Below, piece by piece: positions 27,289-35,364 of a stretch of 64,000 nucleotides of DNA. The stretch is from SXVE01 sp036388895 (GTDB lineage Bacteria; Acidobacteriota; Blastocatellia; Pyrinomonadales; Pyrinomonadaceae). The notes under the pieces were generated by a model. That model saw only the letters and a list, made by a program, of their open reading frames with translations. It was not told the DNA's origin and made no database searches. Within the stretch, counting starts at the first letter, position 1. Every line of letters starts with the position of its first letter. Both the position numbers and the translations under genes were made by a program. The stretch is from assembly GCA_036388895.1 (NCBI GenBank), contig DASVQY010000002.1, positions 186,001-250,000 on the forward strand, read 5' to 3'.

Positions 27289-27918
27289 ATGATTAAAAGT
27301 TTGCTAGACGCCGACGAAGATCCGCCGCCGGGAACAAAAGTAATAATCGAGGAAACCGTCGTCGCGCCTCCGCCCGTTGAAAACTTTTCCGAAGCCGCGC
27401 CGTTAGAAAGATTGGCGGAAAACGAAAATATTCTCGAAATTCCCGAAATAGATACTGAATACGAAAACGCTTCAGAGTTTGAGAGTTTTTCAAACTTGGA
27501 AAACGTCTCAAAATTTGAGAATGTTTCGAATCTCGAAAACGCTTCGGAATTACACGATGCGGCGGCTGTCACGCCGAATTTTCATACAATCGTCGAGCAT
27601 CAAATCGTCGAGCCGCAGCCCGAACAATCAAGACCAGAACAGGAAAAAGTTTTATTTCAATCCGACATTGCGCCACCGCAAAGCGTTAATTTTGTGCCGG
27701 AAACGCAAGCCGAAACGATTCGCAAAAGCGGTCTGGCGTACGCGGCGGCAATCACGCTTTTCGGTTCAGTCGCTTTTTTGCTTTTAATCGGATGGTTCGT
27801 TGATCTGCTTTTGGGAACCAGCCCTTGGGCGACGCTCGGCGGTATCGTTTTAGGATCGATAATCGGATTTTTACAGTTTTTTCGTATGACTTCGCAAATT
27901 TTGAAAAATAAGGATTAG
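27289..27918 (+). CDS. AtpZ/AtpI-type protein with acidic N-terminal extension
   Basis: The last 70 residues (KSGLAYAAAITLFGSVAFLL onward) form the two-helix AtpZ domain found before atp operons, with GWFVDLLLGTSPW and a second helix ending FFRMTSQIL. AtpZ-type proteins help to assemble or transport ions for the F-type ATP synthase. The first 135 residues are acidic, with iterated words such as NLENVSKFENVSNLENAS. AtpZ is normally about 80-100 residues, so this extension is unusual. The ATG at 27289 with GCGGGAGA is preferred to an earlier TTG. atpI follows 85 bases on. Confidence 0.8.
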   Translation: MIKSLLDADEDPPPGTKVIIEETVVAPPPVENFSEAAPLERLAENENILEIPEIDTEYENASEFESFSNLENVSKFENVSNLENASELHDAAAVTPNFHTIVEHQIVEPQPEQSRPEQEKVLFQSDIAPPQSVNFVPETQAETIRKSGLAYAAAITLFGSVAFLLLIGWFVDLLLGTSPWATLGGIVLGSIIGFLQFFRMTSQILKNKD

Positions 27919-28003
27919 AAAAGATTAATTTGAGAAAAAATGCACAAAATCGAGTTTTGGCTTTGAATTTTGCGTTTTTCCCTTGTAAAATCATAGTTTC
28001 GCC

Positions 28004-28435
28004 ATGAGCGAAAATTCCGAACAGGCAGTCACAGAGCAGCAGGAAGCGCTTCAGCCGCTTTCGCACAAACGAATTTATGCGGAAATGGCGGCGGTAGTTG
28101 TTGTCAGTGCCGTGGTAAGTTTTATTTTCGTATCGGCGGCTTTCGGTTTCGGAGTTATAGTTGGCGGAATTTTATCTTTAATAAATTATTATTGGCTCAA
28201 GCATTCGCTCAGACGCATTTTTGACGCCGCGCATCCGAGCGAGCCGCCGCGATTTTTAGCGACCAAATATTTTCTGCGTTATTTGGTTTTCGGCGCGATT
28301 TTAGCGGTTGTTTATTTGACTAAAGCCGTTCCGGTCGTCGCAGTGCTTTTAGGATTGGCGAGCTTTGCTTTTGCTATTGTTATCGAAGCTTTTATTCGCT
28401 TATTTTCGAGTTTTTTTAATAAAAAGGAAATTTAA
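28004..28435 (+). CDS. atpI: ATP synthase subunit I family protein
   Basis: The 143-residue protein has four membrane helices, and position directly before atpB supports the AtpI assignment. GFGVIVGGILSLINYYWLKHSLRR is characteristic of this family, which assists c-ring assembly. The stop is two bases before the atpB ATG, so translation is probably coupled. The N-terminal 20 residues are Gln/Glu-rich. Confidence 0.85.
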   Translation: MSENSEQAVTEQQEALQPLSHKRIYAEMAAVVVVSAVVSFIFVSAAFGFGVIVGGILSLINYYWLKHSLRRIFDAAHPSEPPRFLATKYFLRYLVFGAILAVVYLTKAVPVVAVLLGLASFAFAIVIEAFIRLFSSFFNKKEI

Positions 28436-28437
28436 GA

Positions 28438-29343
28438 ATGTTTTTATTAGCAGCCGAAGGCGGTCATCATACGCCTTTAATCGTCGAATTCATCAATCAT
28501 TATCTGGGCGAACCGGTTCATCATTTTCAAGTTACCTATACGCGACCGATTTGGAAATCAATCTTAGCGACATTCGGAACGACGCCTGAAGCCGTTTTTG
28601 GAGAGTATACACCCGAAAACGCGATTCCGTGGTACACGGTAATGTTTTTCATCGCGTGTCTTTTGACGATCACGATGATTTGGATTTTGAAAGGAAAACT
28701 TTCGCAAGACGATCCGAAACCGGGACAATTAACGCTCGAAGCCGGTTTTCTGTCTTTGAAAGATATGATCGTCAATATCGTCGGCGAACACGGGTTTAAA
28801 TATTTTCCGGTCGTAGCGACGTTCGCGATTCTGGTTTTAATCTCGAATCTGATGGGACTTTTCCCGTTGTTTATGTCGCCGACCGCGCACGTCAGCGTAA
28901 CTTTCGCTCTAGGGCTCGCTTCGTTTATTTATTACAACTATGTCGGAATCAGAGAAAACGGTTTTATCAAGCATATCGGGCATTTGACCGGACCCAGATT
29001 GCCGCTGCTGATGACGATAATCATCACGCCTTTGATTTTCGGAATTGAGCTTGTCAGTAACATGATTCGCCCGCTTACGCTCGGACTTCGACTTTTTGCG
29101 AATATGTTCGCCGATGAGCAGATTTCAGGACAAATTTCTAATTTAGCGCCGCCGTACACGCAATTTTTGCTGCCGGTTGTTTTGATGCCGTTAGCCGTAT
29201 TCGTCGCTTTCGTTCAAACGCTGGTGTTCACGCTTCTTTCGATGATTTATTTGAGCGAAGTCTCGCACGCGCCGCACGAACATACGCACGGCGGAGAACA
29301 TTCGGAAGTGACCGGCGAAGCAATCGCTACGGCACACGTTTAA
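28438..29343 (+). CDS. atpB: F-type ATP synthase subunit a
   Basis: Subunit a forms the proton half-channels next to the c-ring. The 301-residue protein has five or six membrane helices. The essential Arg is Arg218 in TLGLRLFANMF, equal to Arg210 of E. coli. The C-terminus is rich in His and Glu (APHEHTHGGEH) and longer than usual. The rest of the operon is atypical: only subunit c follows, after 305 bases, and the b, delta, alpha, gamma, beta and epsilon genes are not here. Confidence 0.96.
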   Translation: MFLLAAEGGHHTPLIVEFINHYLGEPVHHFQVTYTRPIWKSILATFGTTPEAVFGEYTPENAIPWYTVMFFIACLLTITMIWILKGKLSQDDPKPGQLTLEAGFLSLKDMIVNIVGEHGFKYFPVVATFAILVLISNLMGLFPLFMSPTAHVSVTFALGLASFIYYNYVGIRENGFIKHIGHLTGPRLPLLMTIIITPLIFGIELVSNMIRPLTLGLRLFANMFADEQISGQISNLAPPYTQFLLPVVLMPLAVFVAFVQTLVFTLLSMIYLSEVSHAPHEHTHGGEHSEVTGEAIATAHV

Positions 29344-29378
29344 GCTTTTGGGATTAACGCAATATATATCTAAGTGAG

Positions 29379-29434
29379 AAATGAGAGATGAGGATTAAGA
29401 ACAATTCTTACTTTTTACTTATCAATTCTCATTT
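29379..29434. repeat. Imperfect hairpin after atpB
   Basis: AAATGAGAGATGAGGATTAAG at 29379 onward opposes TTCTTACTTTTTACTTATCA and the following TTCTCATTT. Pairing is partial. It follows the atpB stop by about 35 bases and belongs to the same class of tandem-word hairpins. Confidence 0.5.
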
Positions 29435-29460
29435 ATAAAAAGTTTTTTGGAGATTTTAAG

Positions 29461-29600
29461 CGATATTCATTAAAAAACTTGCTTTTCATATCGAATATGC
29501 CCGCACGCGACAGGAGCCTCGACTCCAACGAGAGTAGAAATCGAGCGCATACCGGAAGCGAGGCGAACTTATACCCTAAGCCGGTTTTTAGATGAATGCA
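29461..29600 (+). ncRNA. Candidate structured leader RNA upstream of atpE
   Basis: Between the hairpin and atpE, a stretch from about 29499 to 29586 is much more G+C-rich than its surroundings. Several pairings are possible: GCCTCG with CGAGGC about 45 bases apart, ACCGG with CCGGT, CTCGA with TCGAG, and CGATAT with ATATCG. Alternatively the frame 29497-29595 encodes a 32-residue Arg-rich peptide. I match it to no known riboswitch. The spacing before atpE suggests it could set the high level of subunit c. Confidence 0.3.
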
Positions 29601-29648
29601 GCCGAAAAATCTTCGTTGATTAAATAAAATATAGGAGACAAAATTATA

Positions 29649-29981
29649 ATGAAAAATTTGAAAATGATTTTCTTTTCGGTTCTCGCTTTAGCTTTGCTGG
29701 CAATTCCGGCTATGGCGCAGGGCGGAGCAGGCGGCGCTGACAACGATTCGACCGTTCAGGCTTACAAAGCTTTGGCGGCAGGTCTCGGTTTTGGTCTAGC
29801 TGCTGGTTTGGGCGGTTTGGGACAAGGTAAAATTGGTGCCGCTGCGGTAGAAGGCGCGGCTCGCAACCCGGGCGCTGCCGGAACTGTTCAAACGATGATG
29901 ATTATCGGTCTGGCGCTTATCGAGTCGCTCGTACTGTTCGCGCTGGTTATCGTATTCGTTGTTTTGAGACCGGCTTCTTAA
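29649..29981 (+). CDS. atpE: F-type ATP synthase subunit c with N-terminal signal-like segment
   Basis: This is the rotor-ring subunit. The mature hairpin helices run at about 38-62 and 80-108, with the ion-binding carboxylate Glu92 in ALIESLVLF and the polar loop ARNP (71-74). Gln59 and Ser93 match positions used in Na+ rings, but the Thr and Tyr ligands are Leu94 and Phe97, so the ion is uncertain and more likely H+. The first 24 residues look like a cleavable signal peptide (LAIPAMAQ). That makes the precursor 110 residues instead of about 80. TAGGAGA precedes the ATG and a strong terminator follows. Confidence 0.95.
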   Translation: MKNLKMIFFSVLALALLAIPAMAQGGAGGADNDSTVQAYKALAAGLGFGLAAGLGGLGQGKIGAAAVEGAARNPGAAGTVQTMMIIGLALIESLVLFALVIVFVVLRPAS

Positions 29982-30007
29982 TAACAAACAGCGTAAAAGC
30001 TGGTTTT

Positions 30008-30041
30008 GCGGGCGAAGTTTACAATGGCTTCGCCCGCATTT
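30008..30041 (+). terminator. Terminator closing the atp gene group
   Basis: GCGGGCGAAG pairs exactly with CTTCGCCCGC across a 10-base loop and is followed by ATTTTATTTG. Confidence 0.88.
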
Positions 30042-30140
30042 TATTTGTCTCGCCTTTTGCTGTGTGTTACAACTATTGAGAATTGTTTTGAATCATAAAT
30101 TGCAACTAATCGAGCTTTTAGAGCGTTTTATTATAGAAGA

Positions 30141-31694
30141 ATGATTGATCAATTTACCGGACAAATTTTAGCAAACAAATATCGAATTGATTCGTTTTCG
30201 CGCGCGAGCGATCTGGGCGCGGTTTATCGCGGAACGCATCTTTCGATGGACAAACCCGTAACGGTTAAAATTTTAGCGCCCGCGCTCGCCGTTGACGACA
30301 CTATCGTCAAACGATTCTCTGACGAAGCCCGTACGGTTTCGCAAATTTCTCACCCGAACGTCTTGAATGTTACGGATTTCGGCTCGGATAAAGAAAACAC
30401 GGTTTACATCGTTTACGAAGGTGCGGAAGGCGAAACTCTTAAAGATGCCATTCAAAGAGAAGGCGGATTTTCAGTTGAACGGGCGGTCAATGTCATTCGC
30501 CAAATTGCTTCGGCGCTTTCAACAGCTCATGCCGCCGGGGTCGTTCACCTAAACTTAAACAGCGAAAACATTCTGCTCACACGAACGGCGAACAATGCCG
30601 AAATGGTCAAAGTTCTGGATTTGGGTTCGGTTAAATTAGACTCGCAAAACACATTTGACGAAGAAATCAGCGTTATGTCGGCTGAGTATCTTTCGCCCGA
30701 ACAATGTTCGGGCGCCGACGAAGCGGATTCCCGTTCGGATATTTACAGCTTAGGCGTAATTTTTTATAAAATGCTGGCGGGCGAAGTTCCGTTTACCGGC
30801 GCAAAAGCGACCGATGTAATGCTCAAGCATATACAGGAACCGCCGCCGCCGCTTTCCGCATTCAGGCAGGATTTGCCACCGGAGATCGAGCCTTTGGTTT
30901 TGCAGGCAATGGCAAAAAATCCCGAAATGCGTTTTCAAACGGTTGATGAGTTCGCAAACGCTCTCGCCCGCGTTTCGAGAAATTTCGATGGACAGGAAAC
31001 AGTTGTTATTTCAAGGGGCGCAGCAGCAGGCGAACCGTCGAACAACAACGTCTGGAAAACGGCTTTCGTCGTTTTAGCCGGAATTTCTCTTTTGGCAATC
31101 GGAATGATTTACGCGACTTCCGTAAAGCAAACCGATCCGGCGACGCAACTGCAAACCGACGCTAACGGGCAACCGGTTCAACCGATAAATCCGGCGACCG
31201 GTTTAGACGAGCAATCTTTATCGAATTTAGCGACGATGCCGGCTGAAGTTATCACCAACGCGAATATTATGGCGCAGCCGCCCGGAACTATTCCAGGCGG
31301 AGATGGCTATAATCCGTGGGGCGGAAGCGGACCGCCGCCGGGAGCGCCGCCGGTGGCTTATCCGCCAGGCGGACAGGTAATCACGATTGACCCGAATAAT
31401 CCGAGCCAATTCATTCCGCAGGACGGACAAGTCATTTTAGTTCCCGTGCCGGCTAACACGAACGTTAATGCCGCCGTGAAACCCTCGCCGACGCCGAAGG
31501 GCAATAACGCGAATGCCACTGCTGTGCCATCGCCGACGCCGACGAATGCAGTTCCGAAAACCACGCCGGAAACTAAACCTACGCCAAAAAACGAAAAACC
31601 TCCCGCAAAACCCGCTGAACAGCCGAAACCCTCACCTCCTGCCGCTACGGAAAAGCGACCGCAGAGCGGTACCGAACAGGAAAGTCAAGATTAA
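30141..31694 (+). CDS. Membrane-anchored Ser/Thr kinase-fold protein, probable pseudokinase
   Basis: Residues 13-280 form a Hanks-type kinase fold with the ATP lysine Lys43 (VTVKIL), the helix-C Glu62, Asp160 of a DLG motif and SPEQ. The catalytic HRDLKxEN loop reads HLNLNSEN (136-143): the Asp is Asn138 and the Lys is Asn140. The glycine-rich loop is also lost (SRASDLGAVY). It is therefore probably inactive as a kinase and may act as a scaffold. One membrane helix (about 305-325) leads to a Pro/Gly/Thr-rich external tail of about 190 residues. It is transcribed away from the atp terminator. Confidence 0.88.
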   Translation: MIDQFTGQILANKYRIDSFSRASDLGAVYRGTHLSMDKPVTVKILAPALAVDDTIVKRFSDEARTVSQISHPNVLNVTDFGSDKENTVYIVYEGAEGETLKDAIQREGGFSVERAVNVIRQIASALSTAHAAGVVHLNLNSENILLTRTANNAEMVKVLDLGSVKLDSQNTFDEEISVMSAEYLSPEQCSGADEADSRSDIYSLGVIFYKMLAGEVPFTGAKATDVMLKHIQEPPPPLSAFRQDLPPEIEPLVLQAMAKNPEMRFQTVDEFANALARVSRNFDGQETVVISRGAAAGEPSNNNVWKTAFVVLAGISLLAIGMIYATSVKQTDPATQLQTDANGQPVQPINPATGLDEQSLSNLATMPAEVITNANIMAQPPGTIPGGDGYNPWGGSGPPPGAPPVAYPPGGQVITIDPNNPSQFIPQDGQVILVPVPANTNVNAAVKPSPTPKGNNANATAVPSPTPTNAVPKTTPETKPTPKNEKPPAKPAEQPKPSPPAATEKRPQSGTEQESQD

Positions 31695-31699
31695 TAAAG

Positions 31700-31733
31700 G
31701 AGAAAAGGAGTGTTGATTATCACTCCTTTTCTC
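31700..31733. terminator. Perfect 13-bp stem-loop
   Basis: GAGAAAAGGAGTG pairs exactly with CACTCCTTTTCTC across an 8-base loop. It directly follows the pseudokinase stop. The U-rich part is inside the stem, with no strong tract after it. Confidence 0.65.
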
Positions 31734-31831
31734 AGTAAATTGAAACTTTCAACTATTATTCGATGAAAAAAGTGCTCAATTTTCTAAATTGTTTCTTTTT
31801 TTTCTTTCATTCTCCATTCTTCTCCTTTTAA

Positions 31832-32785
31832 TCAACGCGGAACTTCAATTGTTTTTATAATATCGGAAATAACCATATCGGTCGTCGCGCCGTCTAGTTC
31901 TGCTTCGGCGCGCAGAGCGAGGCGATGGCGCAAAACGGGCAGGGCTACATCTCGAACGTCATCGGGGGTCGGAAATTCGCGTCCGCGAATCGCCGCCAGC
32001 GCTTTTGAGCAGAGCAAAAGCGCGATTGCTGCGCGCGGGCTTGCGCCGTAAAGAATCGTCGGATGCGAACGCGTTTTTCTGACAATGTCCACAATGTATT
32101 TTTGCACGCCCGCTTCCATTCGCATCTGTTTTACCTCAAAACGACATTGCTGAATCGAGCTTGAATCAGGCAGCGGCTCGATATTCATTTGTTCCAGATG
32201 ATGGGAATTAAAACCCGAATCCCAGCGCATTATGATTTCCTGTTCGGCTTCGGCGGTCGGATAATCAATCAAAATTTTCAATAAAAACCGGTCGAGCTGC
32301 GCTTCGGGCAGTGGGTAAGTTCCTTCGTATTCAATCGGGTTTTCCGTCGCGAGAACAGTAAAAATCGGTGAAAGGCGATGCCGTTCGCCATCAATCGTCG
32401 TCTGGCGTTCTTCCATCGCTTCGAGCAGCGCGGCTTGCGTTTTCGGCGGCGTTCGGTTGATTTCGTCGGCGAGAAGAATATCTGTAAAAATCGGACCCTG
32501 ACGCAGACTGAATTGCGAAGTCTGCATGTTGAAGACGTTCGTTCCCGTGATGTCGGACGGCATCAAATCGGGCGTAAACTGAATTCGCGAAAAATCAGCG
32601 CCGATAATTTGCGCCAGCGTTTTAACAGTTAGAGTTTTCGCCGTTCCCGGAACGCCTTCAAGCAAAGCATGTCCTTCGGCGAGAACGGCGACAAGGATTT
32701 GTTCGATAATATCATCCTGCCCGACAATAACTTTGCGAAGCTCATTTAAGATGTGGGCGATAGTAGATGGGGTGTAATTCAACAT
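31832..32785 (-). CDS. MoxR-family AAA+ ATPase
   Basis: The 317-residue ATPase has Walker A GVPGTAKT (44-51), the Walker B string ILLADEINRTPPKTQAALLE and the sensor region FTVLATENPIEYEGTYPLPE typical of MoxR. Such ATPases are chaperones for metal-centre or membrane-complex assembly and usually sit with DUF58 and DUF4129 genes. Here it is last in a minus-strand cluster with DUF4350 and DUF4129 genes, separated from the permease gene by a hairpin. Confidence 0.93.
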   Translation of the reverse strand: MLNYTPSTIAHILNELRKVIVGQDDIIEQILVAVLAEGHALLEGVPGTAKTLTVKTLAQIIGADFSRIQFTPDLMPSDITGTNVFNMQTSQFSLRQGPIFTDILLADEINRTPPKTQAALLEAMEERQTTIDGERHRLSPIFTVLATENPIEYEGTYPLPEAQLDRFLLKILIDYPTAEAEQEIIMRWDSGFNSHHLEQMNIEPLPDSSSIQQCRFEVKQMRMEAGVQKYIVDIVRKTRSHPTILYGASPRAAIALLLCSKALAAIRGREFPTPDDVRDVALPVLRHRLALRAEAELDGATTDMVISDIIKTIEVPR

Positions 32786-32796
32786 AATTGTAAAGT

Positions 32797-32883
32797 AAGA
32801 TGTCAGATGCCGGATGTCAGACGTTAGTAGAGGAAACCGGAGCTTGTTTTCACTAGTATCTGAAATCTAGCATCTAACATCTT
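32797..32883. repeat. Imperfect intergenic hairpin of AGATGTCAGATG words
   Basis: AAGATGTCAGATGCCGGATG (32797 onward) opposes an arm that reads AAGATGTTAGATGCTAGATT on the other strand (from 32883). Each arm carries the word GATGTCAGA two or three times. It fills the gap between the permease stop and the MoxR start. Confidence 0.75.
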
Positions 32884-32889
32884 CTTTCA

Positions 32890-33648
32890 TCACTTTAATA
32901 TAAAATCGGTAATAGTTTTCAAAGCTAAAATCAGAACCGTAGCGATAAAAATTCTTTTCAGCCACAAATCATTTAATTTCGTGACGACGTGCGCGCCGGC
33001 GTAAGCTCCGACGAACATCACAACTGCTAAAATCATGCCTAATTTATAATTAACCAAGCCTTGCCACATAAAAATGATCGTAGCGATAAGCGACGAAAAG
33101 ACGTTGATTAATTTTGTTGAGGCGACCGATTCCGAAAAGGTCATTCCGAAAAACGCGACGAAAGCGGCGGTCAGCATCGTAACGTAACCGCCGCTGTAAA
33201 GCCCGCCGTAAATACCGAGAAGAAAAGTTAAAACGTAAGTGATTATCAGCGAATATGACGATGGATTTTCTGTTTTTGCAACGCCGGCATCGCGCTTGAT
33301 AAGCGTAAAAATCGTGACGATTATCATCGAAACGGAAACGATAATCGGAATCGTTTTGCTCGAAATGAATCCCACAAGCGCGGCGCCGAGAGCCGATCCG
33401 ATTAAAGTCAGAACGATCAGCGGCGAAACGCGTTTTTTGTCAATCACTCCCTGCCGCAAAAAGGGAATCGTCGCGCCGATTGCCATAAACGTCAAACCGA
33501 ACATATTCGTGGCTACGGCGACTTTCGGTTCAATGCCGAATTGAAACATCACCGGAACTGTGATCAGAGAATTGCTGCCGGTTACCACGCCGATTGCGCT
33601 GGTAATAAAAAACAGAATAATCAATAAAATCAAGGAGGAAATCGGCAT
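32890..33648 (-). CDS. TauE/SafE-family membrane permease
   Basis: The 252-residue protein has eight predicted membrane helices in two repeats. The TauE/SafE motif is seen in VVTGSNSLITVPVMFQFGI near the N-terminus and again as LGIYGGLYSGGYVTMLTAAF in the middle. Members export sulfite, sulfoacetate or similar anions. The substrate here is unknown. It sits between the DUF4350 gene and MoxR, which is unusual, and may simply share the transcript. Confidence 0.88.
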   Translation of the reverse strand: MPISSLILLIILFFITSAIGVVTGSNSLITVPVMFQFGIEPKVAVATNMFGLTFMAIGATIPFLRQGVIDKKRVSPLIVLTLIGSALGAALVGFISSKTIPIIVSVSMIIVTIFTLIKRDAGVAKTENPSSYSLIITYVLTFLLGIYGGLYSGGYVTMLTAAFVAFFGMTFSESVASTKLINVFSSLIATIIFMWQGLVNYKLGMILAVVMFVGAYAGAHVVTKLNDLWLKRIFIATVLILALKTITDFILK

Positions 33649-33709
33649 TTCTTTACCAGGCGCTGACTTTTCGCGCAGTCAAAGTATTCACAAATAAGTT
33701 CTTATTTCA

Positions 33710-35278
33710 TTATGCACCATTTTGTCTCCGCGCGCGTTTCAACCCTAACTTTTCTTCAATTTCGCGCAAACGGCTGGCAATTTGCAGAACTTCCTTTTTA
33801 TTTGTCGGCTCGCCGTGCATAATGTCTTCGCATTTACGCAACAGTTCGGCTGTTTCGGACTCGTTCAATTTCGCTCGTCCGGCAATCATCTTTGCAAATT
33901 CAGTGCGTGAGATACCGTGAACATCAGTGCCGAAAAGCTTTGCCGCGCGCCGCCTAAAATCCGTATAAATGTTTTCAATCGCTAAATCGTATGCTTTTGT
34001 TCGCCGCTGAAGTTCAGCCATCGCTGAAATATATTCGAGTTTGGATAGACGATTCGGTTCGTTTTCGGGCAGAGGGCGAGCGAAGCGTCGGCTTTGCGAA
34101 AAAAGAATCAGACCGGCGAGGAGCGCTATTTGCAGAAAAATCGCCACGACCGGAGTTCCGGCAAAATACTGAAATAAACGATTATTATTTGTGCCGTAGC
34201 CTTGATGATATTCGTCAAAAGCGATTGTGCCGCCGCGCGACGCAAGAATATTTATGCCCGTCTGCGCGTTGTCAACCAGACTTATCCCGGCGTTTGAGAC
34301 GATAAAAGGATCGGCTAAGTAAACGATTTGACCGGAGCCGAACGGCACGTCAACGAGAATATTCTTATCGCGATTTGCCAGATGAACGAAAGGCGCGCCG
34401 GGCACAGGCGTTTCAATTTCCGAAATTGGATTGTCTGATGCTTGTATTTCAACCGGCGGATTGGCAGGAATATTTTTCGTCGCTTCGTCATTCCACACTG
34501 GCTGAGAATCTTTATTGGCAGAGCTTTCCTGAAAAACTGTGGGCGGTTTTTGGTAACGCGGTGTCGGCGTTGCTTTTAATTGCTCTTCGTTAAAAAATTC
34601 TTCCTGATAAGGCGTCGGTGAAATTCTTGCAGGCGGCGGTGGAGGCGGTGGAACCGGACCAATCCCGATGCTTTCAGGCGTTTTGGTTAAATTTTTCTCG
34701 CCGTTAGAAAAGCGTTCAAAAATCACTGATGAAGAAAACCTCGAAGGCTGAACGGCGATGACGTTTTTTGTGTAAACTGTTGGCTGCGCGGGGGGCACCG
34801 CCGATACTTTCTCCGTCATTTGCCGCGCGTCCGACGGATCAATTCCGAAAAGTTCGGGGGCGGGTTCGCCCGACAAAGAAAGGCTCCAATTCGCAGTCGT
34901 CGTCTGCAAATCTCGCGGCGGGTCGCGGTCAATTATCACCAATTTGCCGCCCTCGGAAACCCATTGCAAAAGGTCTTTCGCTTCGGAATCGGTAAATTCG
35001 CGTTTGACCGTGCCGATTATGACAAAAGTTTGCGGCGCATTTTTATTTGATAAAAGCACGTTCGGCGGTTCCTGCCAGCGCATTGTTTTTCTTCCGGTTT
35101 CGCTTAACAGTTCGTAAAAAGCGCGCGTTCCCGTTGCGCCCGCGTTATAGGTCGAACGATTCGGAAACAATTCGCTGTCCGGCTCTTTTTCTCTTTGCAC
35201 GTACGACGCCGCATTCAGCCCGACGAGCGTAATCGCCAGAAAAAATAAACCCCCGAAAATGTAAAATTTTTGACGCAC
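33710..35278 (-). CDS. DUF4350-containing membrane protein
   Basis: The 522-residue protein has a first membrane helix (6-25), a DUF4350 domain (45-130 and on; SELFPNRSTYNAGATGTRAF and GGKLVIIDRDPP), a long Pro/Thr-rich insert (about 190-290), and a second membrane helix near 380-400. The cytoplasmic C-terminus is helical. DUF4350 proteins accompany MoxR and DUF4129. The external domain resembles a GATase-like fold without visible catalytic residues. The exact role is unknown. Confidence 0.85.
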   Translation of the reverse strand: MRQKFYIFGGLFFLAITLVGLNAASYVQREKEPDSELFPNRSTYNAGATGTRAFYELLSETGRKTMRWQEPPNVLLSNKNAPQTFVIIGTVKREFTDSEAKDLLQWVSEGGKLVIIDRDPPRDLQTTTANWSLSLSGEPAPELFGIDPSDARQMTEKVSAVPPAQPTVYTKNVIAVQPSRFSSSVIFERFSNGEKNLTKTPESIGIGPVPPPPPPPARISPTPYQEEFFNEEQLKATPTPRYQKPPTVFQESSANKDSQPVWNDEATKNIPANPPVEIQASDNPISEIETPVPGAPFVHLANRDKNILVDVPFGSGQIVYLADPFIVSNAGISLVDNAQTGINILASRGGTIAFDEYHQGYGTNNNRLFQYFAGTPVVAIFLQIALLAGLILFSQSRRFARPLPENEPNRLSKLEYISAMAELQRRTKAYDLAIENIYTDFRRRAAKLFGTDVHGISRTEFAKMIAGRAKLNESETAELLRKCEDIMHGEPTNKKEVLQIASRLREIEEKLGLKRARRQNGA

Positions 35279-35286
35279 TCTTTTTT

Positions 35287-35364
35287 AGTTCAAAGAGTTC
35301 AAAGAGTTAAAGGAAAATCTTTTTACTCAACGAACTCTATAAACTCTATGAACTCTATGAACTC
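35287..35364. repeat. Intergenic hairpin of GAGTTCAAA words overlapping a gene end
   Basis: AGTTCAAAGAGTTCAAAGAG (left) opposes a right arm of three or four copies of GAACTCTAT (35332-35364). The word has a 9-base period. The right arm includes the stop codon and last codons of the DUF4129 gene. Confidence 0.85.

Noticed and set aside
29497..29595. 32-codon Arg-rich frame before atpE
   Set aside because: No ribosome site and no helix or family pattern; kept only as an alternative reading of the structured block.
29649..29981. Sodium-specific c-ring
   Set aside because: Gln59 and Ser93 agree, but Leu94 and Phe97 replace the Thr and Tyr ligands of Na+ rings.
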